Shown here one piece after another: positions 53,201 to 64,000 of a DNA stretch of 64,000 nt. Origin of the DNA: Eurosta solidaginis (lineage: Eukaryota > Arthropoda > Insecta > Diptera > Tephritidae). Position 1 is the stretch's first letter; each line of letters starts with the position of its first letter. Under the pieces are notes generated by a model. That model was given only the letters and a program-made list of their open reading frames with translations. It did no database searches and was not told where the DNA came from. The stretch lies in NCBI RefSeq assembly GCF_040869045.1, contig NW_027137008.1, forward strand, positions 124,001-188,000, read 5' to 3'. Position numbers and translations under genes: made by a program.

Positions 53201-56200
53201 AGGTTGTCAAACGATGTTTATCGTAGTATATCCTTTAATTCTAGAGTTAAATTGATAAATAACGTGTACGAATTTGTTTAACGCATTTGTTTTGGTTACT
53301 CGACGGCTCCGTTCTCGTGTAGCCTACATATTGCGTTTTTTTTTAATTTGCTTACCGGGCTAAAGGTTAGCATGCTTAAAATACGTAAGTCGTTTTGTTC
53401 AACAAATTTGAGTAGATAACTCAGCAGTTGTTTGCATCAGAGCGACAATTTTTGAGATAGTTATTAAAACTGTTTAAAGGTTGTCAAACGTTGTTTGTCG
53501 TTGTATATCCTTTAATTCTAGAGTTAAATTGATAAATTACGTGTACGAATTTGTTTAACGCATTTGTTTGGTTACTCGACGTCTCCGTTCTCGTGTAGCC
53601 TACATATTGCGTTTTTTTTTTTTTTTTAATTTGCTTTGGGTAGATAACTCAGCAGTTGTTTGCATCAGAGCAACAATTTTTGAGATAGTTATTAAAACTA
53701 TTTAAAGGTTGTCAAACGATGTTTCTCGTTGTATATCCTTTAATTCTACAGTTAAATTGATAAATAACGTGTACGAATTTGTTTAACGCATTTCGTTTTG
53801 GTTGATCGACGTCTCCGTTCTCGTGTAACCTACATATTGCGTTTTTTTTTTTAATTTGCTTACCGGGATAAAGGTTAGCATACTTAAAATACGCAAGTCG
53901 TTTTGTTCAACAAATTTGAGTAGATAACTCAGCAGTTGTTTGCATCAGAGCGACAATTTTTGAGATAGTTATTAAAAGTATTTAAAGGTTGTCAAACCAT
54001 GTTTCTCGTTGTATATCCTTTAATTCTAGAGTTAAATTGATAAATAACGTGTACGAATTTGTTTAACGCATTTGTTTTGGTTACTCGACGTCTCCGTTCT
54101 CGTGTAGCCTACATATTGCGTTTTTTTTTTTTTAATTTGCTTACCGGGCTAAAGGTTAGCATGCTTAAAATACGTAAGTCGTTTTGTTCAACAAATTTGA
54201 GTAGATAACTCAGCAGTTGTTTGCATCAGAGCGACAATTTTTGAGATAGTTATTAAAACTATTTAAAGGTTGTCAAACGATGTTTCTCGTTGTATATCCT
54301 TTAATTCTAGAGTTAAATTGATAAATAACGTGTACGAATTTGTTTAACGCATTTGTTTTGGTTACTCGACGTCTCCGTTCTCGTGTAGCCTACATATTGC
54401 GTTTTTTTTTTTAATTTGCTTACCGGGCTAAAGGTTAGCATGCTTAAAATACGTATGTCGTTTTGTTCAACAAATTTGAGTAGATAACTCAGCAGTTGTT
54501 TGCATCAGAGCGACAATTTTTGAGATAGTTATTAAAACTATTTAAAGGTTGTCAAACGATATTTCTCGTTGTATATCCTTTAATTCTAGAGTTAGATTGA
54601 TAAATAACGTGTACGAATTTGTTTAAAGCATTTGTTTTGGTTACTCGACGTCTCCGTTCTCGTGTAGCCTACATATTGCGCTTTTTTTTTTAATTTGCTT
54701 ACCAGGCTAAAGGTTAGCATGCTTAAAATACGTAGGTCGTTTTGTTCAACAAATTTGAGTAGATAACTCAGCAGTTGTTTGCATCAGAGCGACAATTTTT
54801 GAGATAGTTATTAAAACTGTTTAAGGGTTGTCAAACGATGTTTCTCGTTGTATATCCTTTAATTCTAGAGTTAAATTGATAAATATCGTGTACGAATTTG
54901 TTTAACGCATTTGGTTTGGTTACTCGACGGCTCCGTTCTCGTGTAGCCTACATATTACGTTTTTTTTTTTAATTTGCTTACCGGGCTAAAGGTTAGCATG
55001 CTTAAAATACGTAAGTCGTTTTGTTCAACAAATTTGAGTAGATAACTCAGCAGTTGTTTGCATCAGAGCGACAATTTTTGAGATAGTTATTAAAACTGTT
55101 TAAGGGTTGTCAAACGATGTTTCTCGTTGTATATCCTTTAATTCTAGAGTTAAATTGATAAATAACGTGTACGAATTTGTTTAACGCATTTGTTTTGGTT
55201 ACTCGACGTCTCGGTTCTCGTGTAGCCTACATATTGCGTTTTTTTTTTAATTTGCTTACCGGGCTAAAGGTTAGCATGCTTAAAATACGTAAGTCGTTTT
55301 GTTCAACAAATTTAAGTAGATAAATCCTCAGTTGTTTGCATCAGAGCGACAATTTTTGAGATAGTTATTAAAACTGTTTAAAGGTTGTCAAACGATGTTT
55401 ATCGTAGTATATCCTTTAATTCTAGAGTTAAATTGATAAATAACGTGTACGAATTTGTTTAACTCATTTGTTTTGGTTACTCGACGGCTCCGTTCTCGTG
55501 TAGCCTACATATTGCGTTTTTTTTTAATTTGCTTACCGGGCTAAAGGTTAGCATGCTTAAAATACGTAAGTCGTTTTGTTCAACAAATTTAAGTAGATAA
55601 CTCCTCAGTTGTTTGCATCAGAGCGACAATTTTTGAGATAGTTATTAAAACTATTTAAAGGTTGTCAAACGATGTTTCTCGTTGTATATCCTTTAATTCT
55701 AGAGTTAAATTGATAAATAACGTGTACGAATTTGTTTAACGCATTTGTTTTGGTTACTCGACGTCTCCGTTCTCGTGTAGCCTACATATTGCGTTTTTTT
55801 TTTTAATTTGCTTACCGGGCTAAAGTTTAGCATGCTTAAAATACGTAAGTCGTTTTGTTCAACAAATTTGAGTAGATAACTCAGCAGTTGTTTGCATCAG
55901 AGCGACAATTTTTGAGATAGTTATTAAAACTATTTAAAGGTTGTCAAACGATGTTTCTCGTTGTATATCCTTTAATTCTAGATTTACATTGATAAATAAC
56001 GTGTACGAATTTGTTTTGGTTACTCGACGTCTCCGTTCTCGTGTAGCCTACATATTGCGTTTTTTTTTTTTAATTTGCTTACCGGGCTAAATGTTAGCAT
56101 GCTTAAAATACGTAAGTAGTTTTGCTCAACAAATATGAGTAGATAGCTCCGCAGTTGTTTGCATCAGAGCGACAATTTTTGAGATAGTTACTAAAACTGT

Positions 56201-59200
56201 TTAAAGGTTGTCAAACGTTGTTTCTCGTTCTATATCCTTTAATTCTAGAGTTAAATTGATAAATAACGTGTACGAATTTGTTTAACGCATTTGTTTTGGT
56301 TACTCGACGTCTCCGTTCTCGCGTAGCCTACATATTGCGTTTTTTTTTTTATTTGCTTACCGGGCTAAAGGTTAGCATGCTTAAAATACGTAAGTCGTTT
56401 TGTTCAACAAATTTGAGTAGATAACTCAGCAGTTGTTTGCATCAGAGCGACAATTTTTGAGATAGTTATTAAAACTGTTTAAAGGTTGTCAAACGTTGTT
56501 TGTCGTTGTATATCCTTTAATTCTAGAGTTAAATTGATAAATTACGTGTACGAATTTGTTTAACGCATTTGTTTTGGTTACTCGACGTCTCAGTTCTCGT
56601 GTAGCCTACATATTGCGTTTTTTTTTTTTTTTTTAATTTGCTTTGGGTAGATAACTCAGCAGTTGTTTGCATCAGAGCGACAATTTTTGAGATAGTTATT
56701 AAAACTATTTAAAGGTTGTCAAACGATGTTTCTCGTTGTATATCCTTTAATTCTACAGTTAAATTGATAAATAACGTGTACGAATTTGTTTAACGCATTT
56801 CGTTTTGGTTGCTCGACGTCTCCGTTCTCGTGTAGCCTACATATTGCGTTTTTTTTTTTAATTTGCTTACCGGGCTAAAGGTTAGCATGCTTAAAATACG
56901 TAAGTCGTTTTGTTCAACAAATTTGAGTAGATAACTCAGCAGTTGTTTGCATCAGAGCGACAATTTTTGAGATAGTTATTAAAACTATATAAAGGTTGTC
57001 AAACGAGGTTTCTCGTTGTATATCCTTTAATTCTAGAGTTAAATTGATAAATAACGTGTACGAATTTGTTTAGCGCATTTGTTTTGGTTACTCGACGTTT
57101 CCGTTCTCGTGTAGCCTACATATTGCGTTTTTTTTTTTAATTTGCTTACCGGGCTAAAGGTTAGCATGCTTAAAATACGTAAGTCGTTTTGTTCAACAAA
57201 TTTGAGTAGATAACTCAGCAGTTGTTTGCATCAGAGCGACAAGATAGTTGAGATAGTTATTAAAACTGTTTAAAGGTTGTCAAACGTTGTTTCTCGTTCT
57301 ATATCCTTTAATTCTAGAGTTAAATTGATAAATAACGTGTACGAATTTGTTTAGCGCATTTGTTTTGGTTACTCGACATCTCCGTTCTCGTGTAGCGTAC
57401 ATATTGCGTTTTTTTTTTTAATTTGCTTACCGGGCTAAAGGTTAGCATGCTTAAAATACGTAAGTCGTTTTGTTCAACAAATTTAAGTAGATAGATCCTC
57501 AGTTGTTTGCATCAGAACGACAATTTTTGAGATAGTTATTAAAACTGTTTAAAGGTTGTCAAACGTTGTTTCTCGTTCTATATCCTTTAATTCTAGAGTT
57601 AAATTTATAAATAACGTCTACGAATTTGTTTAACGCATTTGTTTTGGTTACTCGACGTCTCCGTTCTCGTGTAGCCTACATATTGCGTTTTTTTTTTTTT
57701 TAATTTGCTTGCCGGGCTAAAGGTTAGCATGCTTAAAATACGTAAGTCGTTTTGTTCCACAAATTTAAGTAGATAACTCATCAGTTGTTTGTATCAGAGC
57801 AACAATTTTTGAGATAGTTATTAAAACTGTTTAAAGGTTGTCAAACGTTGTTTCTCGTTGTATATCCTTTAATTCTAGAGTTAAATTGATAAATAACGTG
57901 TACGAATTTGTTTAACGCATTTGTTTTGGTTACTCGACGTCTCCGTTCTCGTGTAGCCTACATATTGCGTTTTTTTCTAATTTGCTTACCGGGCTACAAG
58001 TTAGCATGCTTAAAATACGTAAGTCGTTTTGTTCAACAAATTTGAGTAGATAACTCAGCAGTTGTTTGCATCAGAGCGACAATTTTTGAGATAGTTATTA
58101 AAACTATTTAAAGGTTGTCAAACGATGTTTCTCGTTGTATATCCTTTAATTCTAGAGTTAAATTGATAAATAACGTGTACGAATTTGTTTAACGCATTTG
58201 TTTTGGTTACTCGACGTCTCCGTTCTCGTGTAGCCTACATATTGCGTTTTTTTTTAATTTGCTTACCGGGCTACAAGTTAGCATGCTTAAAATACGTAAG
58301 TCGTTTTGTTCAACAAATTTGAGTAGATAACTCAGCAGTTGTTTGCATCAGAGCGACAATTTTTGAGATAGTTATTAAAACTATTTAAAGGTTGTCAAAC
58401 GATGTTTCTCGTTGTATATCCTTTAATTCTAGAGTTAAATTGATAAATAACGTGTACGAATTTGTTTAACGCATTTGTTTTGGTTACTCGACGTCTCCGT
58501 TCTCCTGTAGCCTACATATTGCGTTTTTTTTTTTTTAATTTGCTTACCGGGCTAAAGGTTAGCATGCTTAAAATACGTATGTCGTTTTGTTCAACAAATT
58601 TGAGTAGATAACTCAGCAGTTGTTTGCATCAGAGTGACAATTTTTGAGATAGTTATTAAAACTATTTAAAGGTTGTCAAACGATGTTTCTCGTTGTATAT
58701 CCTTTAATTCTAGAGTTAGATTGATAAATAACGTGTACGAATTTGTTTAAAGCATTTGTTTTGGTTACTCGACGTCTCCGTTCTCGTGTAGCCCACATAT
58801 TGCGTTTTTTTTTTTTAATTTGCTTACCAGGTTAAAGGTTAGCATGCTTAAAATACGTAAGTCGTTTTGTTCAACAAATTTGAGTAGATAACTCAGCAGT
58901 TGTTTGCATCAGAGCGACAATTTTTGAGATAGTTATTAAAACTGTTTAAGGGTTGTCAAACGATGTTTCTCGTTGTATATCCTTTAATTCTAGAGTTAAA
59001 TTGATAAATAACGTGTACGAATTTGTCTAACGCATTTGTTTTGGTTACTCGACGTCTCCGTTCTCGTGTAGCCTACCTATTGCGTTTTTTTCTAATTTGC
59101 ATACCGGGCTAAAGGTTAGCATGCTTAAAATACGGAAGTCGTTTTGTTCAACAAATTTGAGTAGATAACTCAGCAGTTGTTTGCATAAGAGCGACAATTT

Positions 59201-59918
59201 TTGAGATAGTTATTAAAACTGTTTAAAGGTTGTCAAACGATGTTTCTCGTTGTATATCCTTTAATTCTAGTGTTAAATTGATAAATATCGTGTACGAATT
59301 TGTTTAACCCATTTGTTTTGGTTACTCGACGTCTCCGTTCTCGTGTAGCCTACATATTGCGTTTTTTTTTTAATTTGCTTACCGGGCTAAAGGTTAGCAT
59401 GCTTAAAATACGTAAGTCGTTTTGTTCAACAAATTTAAGTAGATAACTCCTCAGTTGTTTGCATCAGAGCGACAATTTTTGAGATAGTTATTAAAACTAT
59501 TTAAAGGTTGTCAAACGATGTTTCTCGTTGTATATCCTTTAATTCTAGAGTTAGATTGATAAATAACGTGTACGAATTTGTTTAACGCATTTGTTTTGGT
59601 TACTCGACGGCTCCGTTCTCGTGTAGCCTACATATTGCGTTTTTTTTTTTAATTTGCTTACCGGGCTAAAGGTTAGCATGCTTAAAATACGTAAGTCGTT
59701 TTGTTCAATAAATTTGAGTAGATAACTCAGCAGTTGTTTGCATCAGAGCGACAATTTTTGAGATAGTTATTAAAACTGTTTAAAGATTGTCAAACGATGT
59801 TTCTCGTTGTATATCCTTTAATTCTAGAGTTAAATTGATAAATAACGTGTACGAATTTGTTTAACGCATTTGTTTTGGTTACTCAACGTCTCCGTTCTCG
59901 TGTAGCCTACATATTGCG

Positions 59919-59940
59919 TTTTTTTTTTTTAAAATACGTA
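59919..59940. other. Deletion junction joining the T-tract to AAAATACG
   Basis: After ATATTGCG and the T-tract the sequence goes directly to AAAATACGTATG, losing roughly 34 bases that contain the inverted repeat and GCATGC. Only one such monomer was noticed in the window, so it is a private, unspread deletion. Confidence 0.75.
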
Positions 59941-61390
59941 TGTCGTTTTGTTCAACAAATTTGAGTAGATAACTCAGCAGTTGTTTGCATCAGAGCGACA
60001 ATTTTTGAGATAGTTATTAAAATTGTTTAAAGGTTGTAAAACGTTGTTTCTCGTTGTATATCCTTTAATTCTAGAGTTAAATTGATAAATAACGTGTACG
60101 AATTTGTTTAACGCATTTGTTTTGGTTACTCGACGGCTCCGTTCTCGTGTAGCCTACATATTGCGTTTTTTTTTTTAACTTGCTTACCGGGCTAAAGGTT
60201 AGCATGCTTAAAATACGTAAGTCGTTTTGTTCAACAAATTTGAGTAGATAACTCAGCAGTTGTTTGCATCAAAGCGACAATTTTTGAGATAGTTATTAAA
60301 ACTGTTTAAAGGTTGTCAAACGATGTTTCTCGTAGTATATCCTTTAATTCTAGAGTTAAATTGATAAATAACGTGTACGAATTTGTTTACCGCATTTGTT
60401 TTGGTTACTCGACGGCTCCGTTCTCGTGTAGCCTACATATTGCGTTTTTTTTTTAATTTGCTTACCGGGCTAAAGGTTAGCATGCTTAAAATACGTATGT
60501 CGTTTTGTTCAACAAATTTGAGTAGATAACTCAGCAGTTGTTTGCATCAGAGCGACAATTTTTGAGATAGTTATTAAAATTATTTAAAGGTTGTAAAACG
60601 TTGTTTCTCGTTGTATATCCTTTAATTCTAGAGTTAAATTGATAAATAACGTGTACGAATTTGTTTAACGCATTTGTTTTGGTTACTCGACGGCTCCGTT
60701 CTCGTGTAGCCTACATATTGCGTTTTTTTTAATTTGCTTACCGGGCTAAAGGTTAGCATGCTTAAAATACGTAAGTCGTTTTGTTCAACAAATTTAAGTA
60801 GATAACTCCTCAGTTGTTTGCATCAGAGCGACAATTTTTGAGATAGTTATTAAAACTATTTAAAGGCTGTCAAACGATGTTTCTCGTTGTATATCCTTTA
60901 ATTCTAGAGTTAAATTGATAAATAACGTGTACGAATTTGTTTAACGCATTAGTTTTGGTTACTCGACGTCTCCGTTCTCGTGTAGCCTACATATTACGTT
61001 TTTTTTTTAATTTGCTTACCGGGCTAAAGGTTAGCATGCTTAAAATACGTAAGTCGTTTTGTTCAACAAATTTGAGTAGATAACTCAGCAGTTGTTTGCA
61101 TCAGAGCGACAATTTTTGAGATAGTTATTAAAACTATTTAAATGTTGTCAAACGATGTTTCTCGTTGTATATCCTTTAATTCTAGAGTTACATTGATAAA
61201 TAACGTGTACGAATTTGTTTTGGTTACTCGACGTCTCCGTTCTCGTGTAGCCTACATATTGCGTTTTTTTTTTTAATTTGCTTACCGGGCTAAAGGTTAG
61301 CATGCTTAAAATACGTAAGTAGTTTTGTTCAACAAATTTGAGTAGATAGCTCCGCAGTTGTTTGCATCAGAGCGACAATTTTTGAGATAG

Positions 61391-62959
61391 TTACTAAAAC
61401 TGTTTAAAGGTTGTCAAACGTTGTTTCTCGTTCTATATCCTTTAATTCTAGAGTTAAATTGATAAATAACGTGTACGAATTTGTTTAACGCATTTGTTTT
61501 GGTTACTCGACGTCTCCGTTCTCGCGTAGCCTACATATTGCGTTTTTTTTTTATTTGCTTACCGGGCTAAAGGTTAGCATGCTTAAAATACGTAAGTCGT
61601 TTTGTTCAACAAATTTGAGTAGATAACTCAGCAGTTGTTTGCATCAGAGCGACAATTTTTGAGATAGTTATTAAAACTGTTTAAAGGTTGTCAAACGTTG
61701 TTTGTCGTTGTATATCCTTTAATTCTAGAGTTAAATTGATAAATTACGTGTACGAATTAGTTTAACGCATTTGTTTTGGTTACTCGACGTCTCCGTTCTC
61801 GTGTAGCCTACATATTGCGTTTTTTTTTTTTTTTTAATTTGCTTTGGGTAGATAACTCAGCAGTTGTTTGCATCAGAGCGACAATTTTTGAGATAGTTAT
61901 TAAAACTATTTAAAGGTTGTCATACGATGTTTCTCGTTGTATATCCTTTAATTCTACAGTTAAATTGATAAATAACGTGTACGAATTTGTTTAGCGCATT
62001 TGTTTTGGTTACTCGACGTCTCCTTTCTCGTGTAGCCTACATATTGCGTTTTTTTTTTAATTTGCTTACCGGGCTAAAGGTTAGCATGCTTAAAATACGT
62101 AAGTCGTTTTGTTCAACAAATTTGAGTAGATAACTCAGCAGTTGTTTGCATCAGAGCGACAATTTTTGAGATAGTTACTAAAACTGTTTAAAGGTTGTCA
62201 AACGTTGTTTCTCGTTCTATATCCTTTAATTCTAGAGTTAAATTGATAAATAACGTGTACGAATTTGTTTAACGCATTTGTTTTGGTTACTCGACGTCTC
62301 CGTTCTCGCGTAGCCTACATATTGCGTTTTTTTTTTATTTGCTTACCGGGCTAAAGGTTAGCATGCTTAAAATACGTAAGTCGTTTTGTTCAACAAATTT
62401 GAGTAGATAACTCAGCAGTTGTTTGCATCAGAGCGACAATTTTTGAGATAGTTATTAAAACTGTTTAAAGGTTGTCAAACGTTGTTTGTCGTTGTATATC
62501 CTTTAATTCTAGAGTTAAATTGATAAATTACGTGTACGAATTAGTTTAACGCATTTGTTTTGGTTACTCGACGTCTCCGTTCTCGTGTAGCCTACATATT
62601 GCGTTTTTTTTTTTTTTTTAATTTGCTTTGGGTAGATAACTCAGCAGTTGTTTGCATCAGAGCGACAATTTTTGAGATAGTTATTAAAACTATTTAAAGG
62701 TTGTCATACGATGTTTCTCGTTGTATATCCTTTAATTCTACAGTTAAATTGATAAATAACGTGTACGAATTTGTTTAGCGCATTTGTTTTGGTTACTCGA
62801 CGTCTCCTTTCTCGTGTAGCCTACATATTGCGTTTTTTTTTTTAATTTGCTTACCGGGCTAAAGGTTAGCATGCTTAAAATACGTAAGTCGTTTTGTTCA
62901 ACAAATTTGAGTAGATAACTCAGCAGTTGTTTGCATCAGAGCGACAATTTTTGAGATAG
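61391..62959 (+). repeat. Recent tandem duplication, two copies of ~784 bp
   Basis: Copies 61391-62174 and 62175-62959 each hold three monomers, one of them shortened (GCTTTGGGTAG at 61841 and 62624). They share several rare variants: TTACTAAAAC at the start, GCGTAGCC, GTTTGTCG, ATTACGTG, GAATTAGTTT, TGTCATACG, TTTAGCGC and TCCTTTCTCG. The only clear differences are T-tract lengths, so this is among the youngest rearrangements in the window. Confidence 0.85.
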
Positions 62960-64000
62960 TTATTAAAACTGTTTAAAGGTTGTCAAACGATGTTTCTCGT
63001 TGTATATCCTTTAATTCTAGAGTTAAATTGATAAATAACGTGTACGAATTTGTTTAACGCATTTGTTTTGGTTACTCGACGTCTCCGTTCTCGTGTAGCC
63101 TACATATTGCGTTTTTTTTTTTAATTTGCTTACCGGGCTAAAGGTTAGCATGCTTAAAATACGTAAGTCGTTTTGTTCAACAAATTTAAGTAGATAACTC
63201 CTCAGTTGTTTGCATCAGATTGACAATTTTTGAGATAGTTATTAAAACTGTTTAAAGGTTGTAAAACGTTGTTTCTCGTTGTATATCCTTTAATTCTAGA
63301 GTTAAATTGATAAATAACGTGTACGAATTTGTTTAACGCATTTGTTTTGGTTACTCGACGGCTCCGTTCTCGTGTAGCCTACATATTGCGTTTTTTTTTT
63401 AATTTGCTTACCGGGCTAAAGGTTAGCATGCTTAAAATACGTAAGTCGTTTTGTTCAACAAATTTGAGTAGATAACTCAGCAGTTGTTTGCATCAGAGCG
63501 ACAATTTTTGAGATAGTTATTAAAACTGTTTAAAGGTTGTCAAACGATGTTTCTCGTAGTATATCCTTTAATTCTAGAGTTAAATTGATAAATAACGTGT
63601 ACGAATTTGTTTAACGCATTTGTTTTGGTTACTCAACGGCTCCGCTCTCGTGTAGCCTACATATTGCGTTTTTTTTTAATTTGTTTACCGGGCTAAAGGT
63701 TAGCATGCTTAAAATACGTAAGTCGTTTTGTTCAACAAATTTAAGTAGATAACTCCTCAGTTGTTTGCATCAGAGCGACAATTTTTGAGATAGTTATTAA
63801 AACTATTTAAAGGTTGTCAAACGATGTTTCTCGTTATATATCCTTTAATTCTAGAGTTAAATTGATAAATAACGTGTACGAATTTGTTTAACGCATTTGT
63901 TTTGGTTACTCGACGTCTCCGTTCTCGTGTAGCCTACATATTGCGTTTTTTTTTAATTTGCTTACCGGGCTAAAGGTTAGCATGCTTAAAATACGTAAGT

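Larger units (their letters stand above)
51058..62960 (+). repeat. About 5-kb higher-order blocks, with internal duplications
   Basis: A cassette with GAATTTG fused to TTTTGGTTAC (12-13 bp lost) followed by GATAGCTCCGCAG or GATATCTCCGCAG and a GCGTAGCC monomer occurs at 51058, 56011 and 61215 (spacings 4953 and 5204). The GCTTTGGGTAG deletion monomer occurs at 53633, 56640, 61841 and 62624, but is missing from the first cassette copy, where the neighbouring monomers are joined directly. Confidence 0.75.
6172..64000 (+). repeat. Satellite DNA array, main block (about 208 monomers of ~277 bp)
   Basis: Uninterrupted head-to-tail monomers, all in the same direction, run to the window end. The fixed landmarks in each are GTAGCCTACATATTGCG, a T-tract of roughly 8-17, GCTTACCGGGCTAAAGG, GCATGC, AAGTCGTTTTGTTCAAC, GTAGATAACTC, CATCAGAGCGAC, GTTGTATATCC, TCTAGAG and GTGTACGAATTTG. 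Neighbouring copies differ at a few percent of sites, and the T-tract is the most variable part. Stops in all frames are frequent and the few open stretches are chance. No second transposon, gene or unrelated insert was found across the block. The long array of one family suggests heterochromatin; a centromeric role is only a guess. Confidence 0.97.

Noticed and set aside
6172..64000. CRISPR-like regular repetition
   Set aside because: Whole ~277-bp units are repeated with no unique spacers between short repeats, and the context is eukaryotic.

Overview
The window is almost entirely a tandem satellite DNA array interrupted once, near its left end, by a full-length LTR retrotransposon. There are no bacterial-type genes, no RNA genes and no ordinary host genes. 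The make-up points to heterochromatin (possibly centromeric or pericentromeric) of an AT-rich invertebrate, most likely an arthropod. That rests on a long single-family satellite array, a Ty3/gypsy element resembling the CsRn1 clade (known from insects, other arthropods and flukes), and a metazoan LRRC40-like gene fragment carried inside the element. The species cannot be named from the sequence.

Layout. Positions 1-673 and 6167-64000 are head-to-tail copies of one AT-rich monomer of about 273-284 bp, all in the same orientation, roughly 210 copies by length. Each monomer has a T-tract of variable length (about 8-17 T), a short imperfect inverted repeat after it, and two small palindromes (GCATGC, TCTAGA). 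The array is not uniform: marker mutations and deleted monomers recur at fixed spacings. This reveals higher-order repeats, the clearest being a 3.28-kb unit present twice in tandem (23481-26759 and 26760-30039). Others lie at about 8.4-17.5 kb, 31.7-44.2 kb and 51-63 kb, where the spacing between related blocks changes in steps of about one monomer.

Positions 674-6166 hold the retrotransposon, transcribed on the minus strand: two 211-bp LTRs that look identical, a candidate primer binding site, a leader, an intact gag, an intact pol (protease, reverse transcriptase, RNase H, integrase) and a polypurine tract. The 5-bp duplication CCTAC flanks it. Gag and pol overlap in the -1 arrangement with a UUUAAAC heptamer directly before the gag stop, so Pol is probably made as a Gag-Pol fusion by ribosomal frameshifting. 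All catalytic residues looked for are present, and no env gene is seen. The insertion is therefore young and may be competent.

The most unusual item is between the primer-binding-site region and gag (5274-5936): about 660 bp in the element's sense orientation whose three frames successively encode leucine-rich-repeat protein resembling the middle of LRRC40. It is broken by frameshifts and stops and shows no intron. It looks like a host-gene cDNA piece captured by the retrotransposon.
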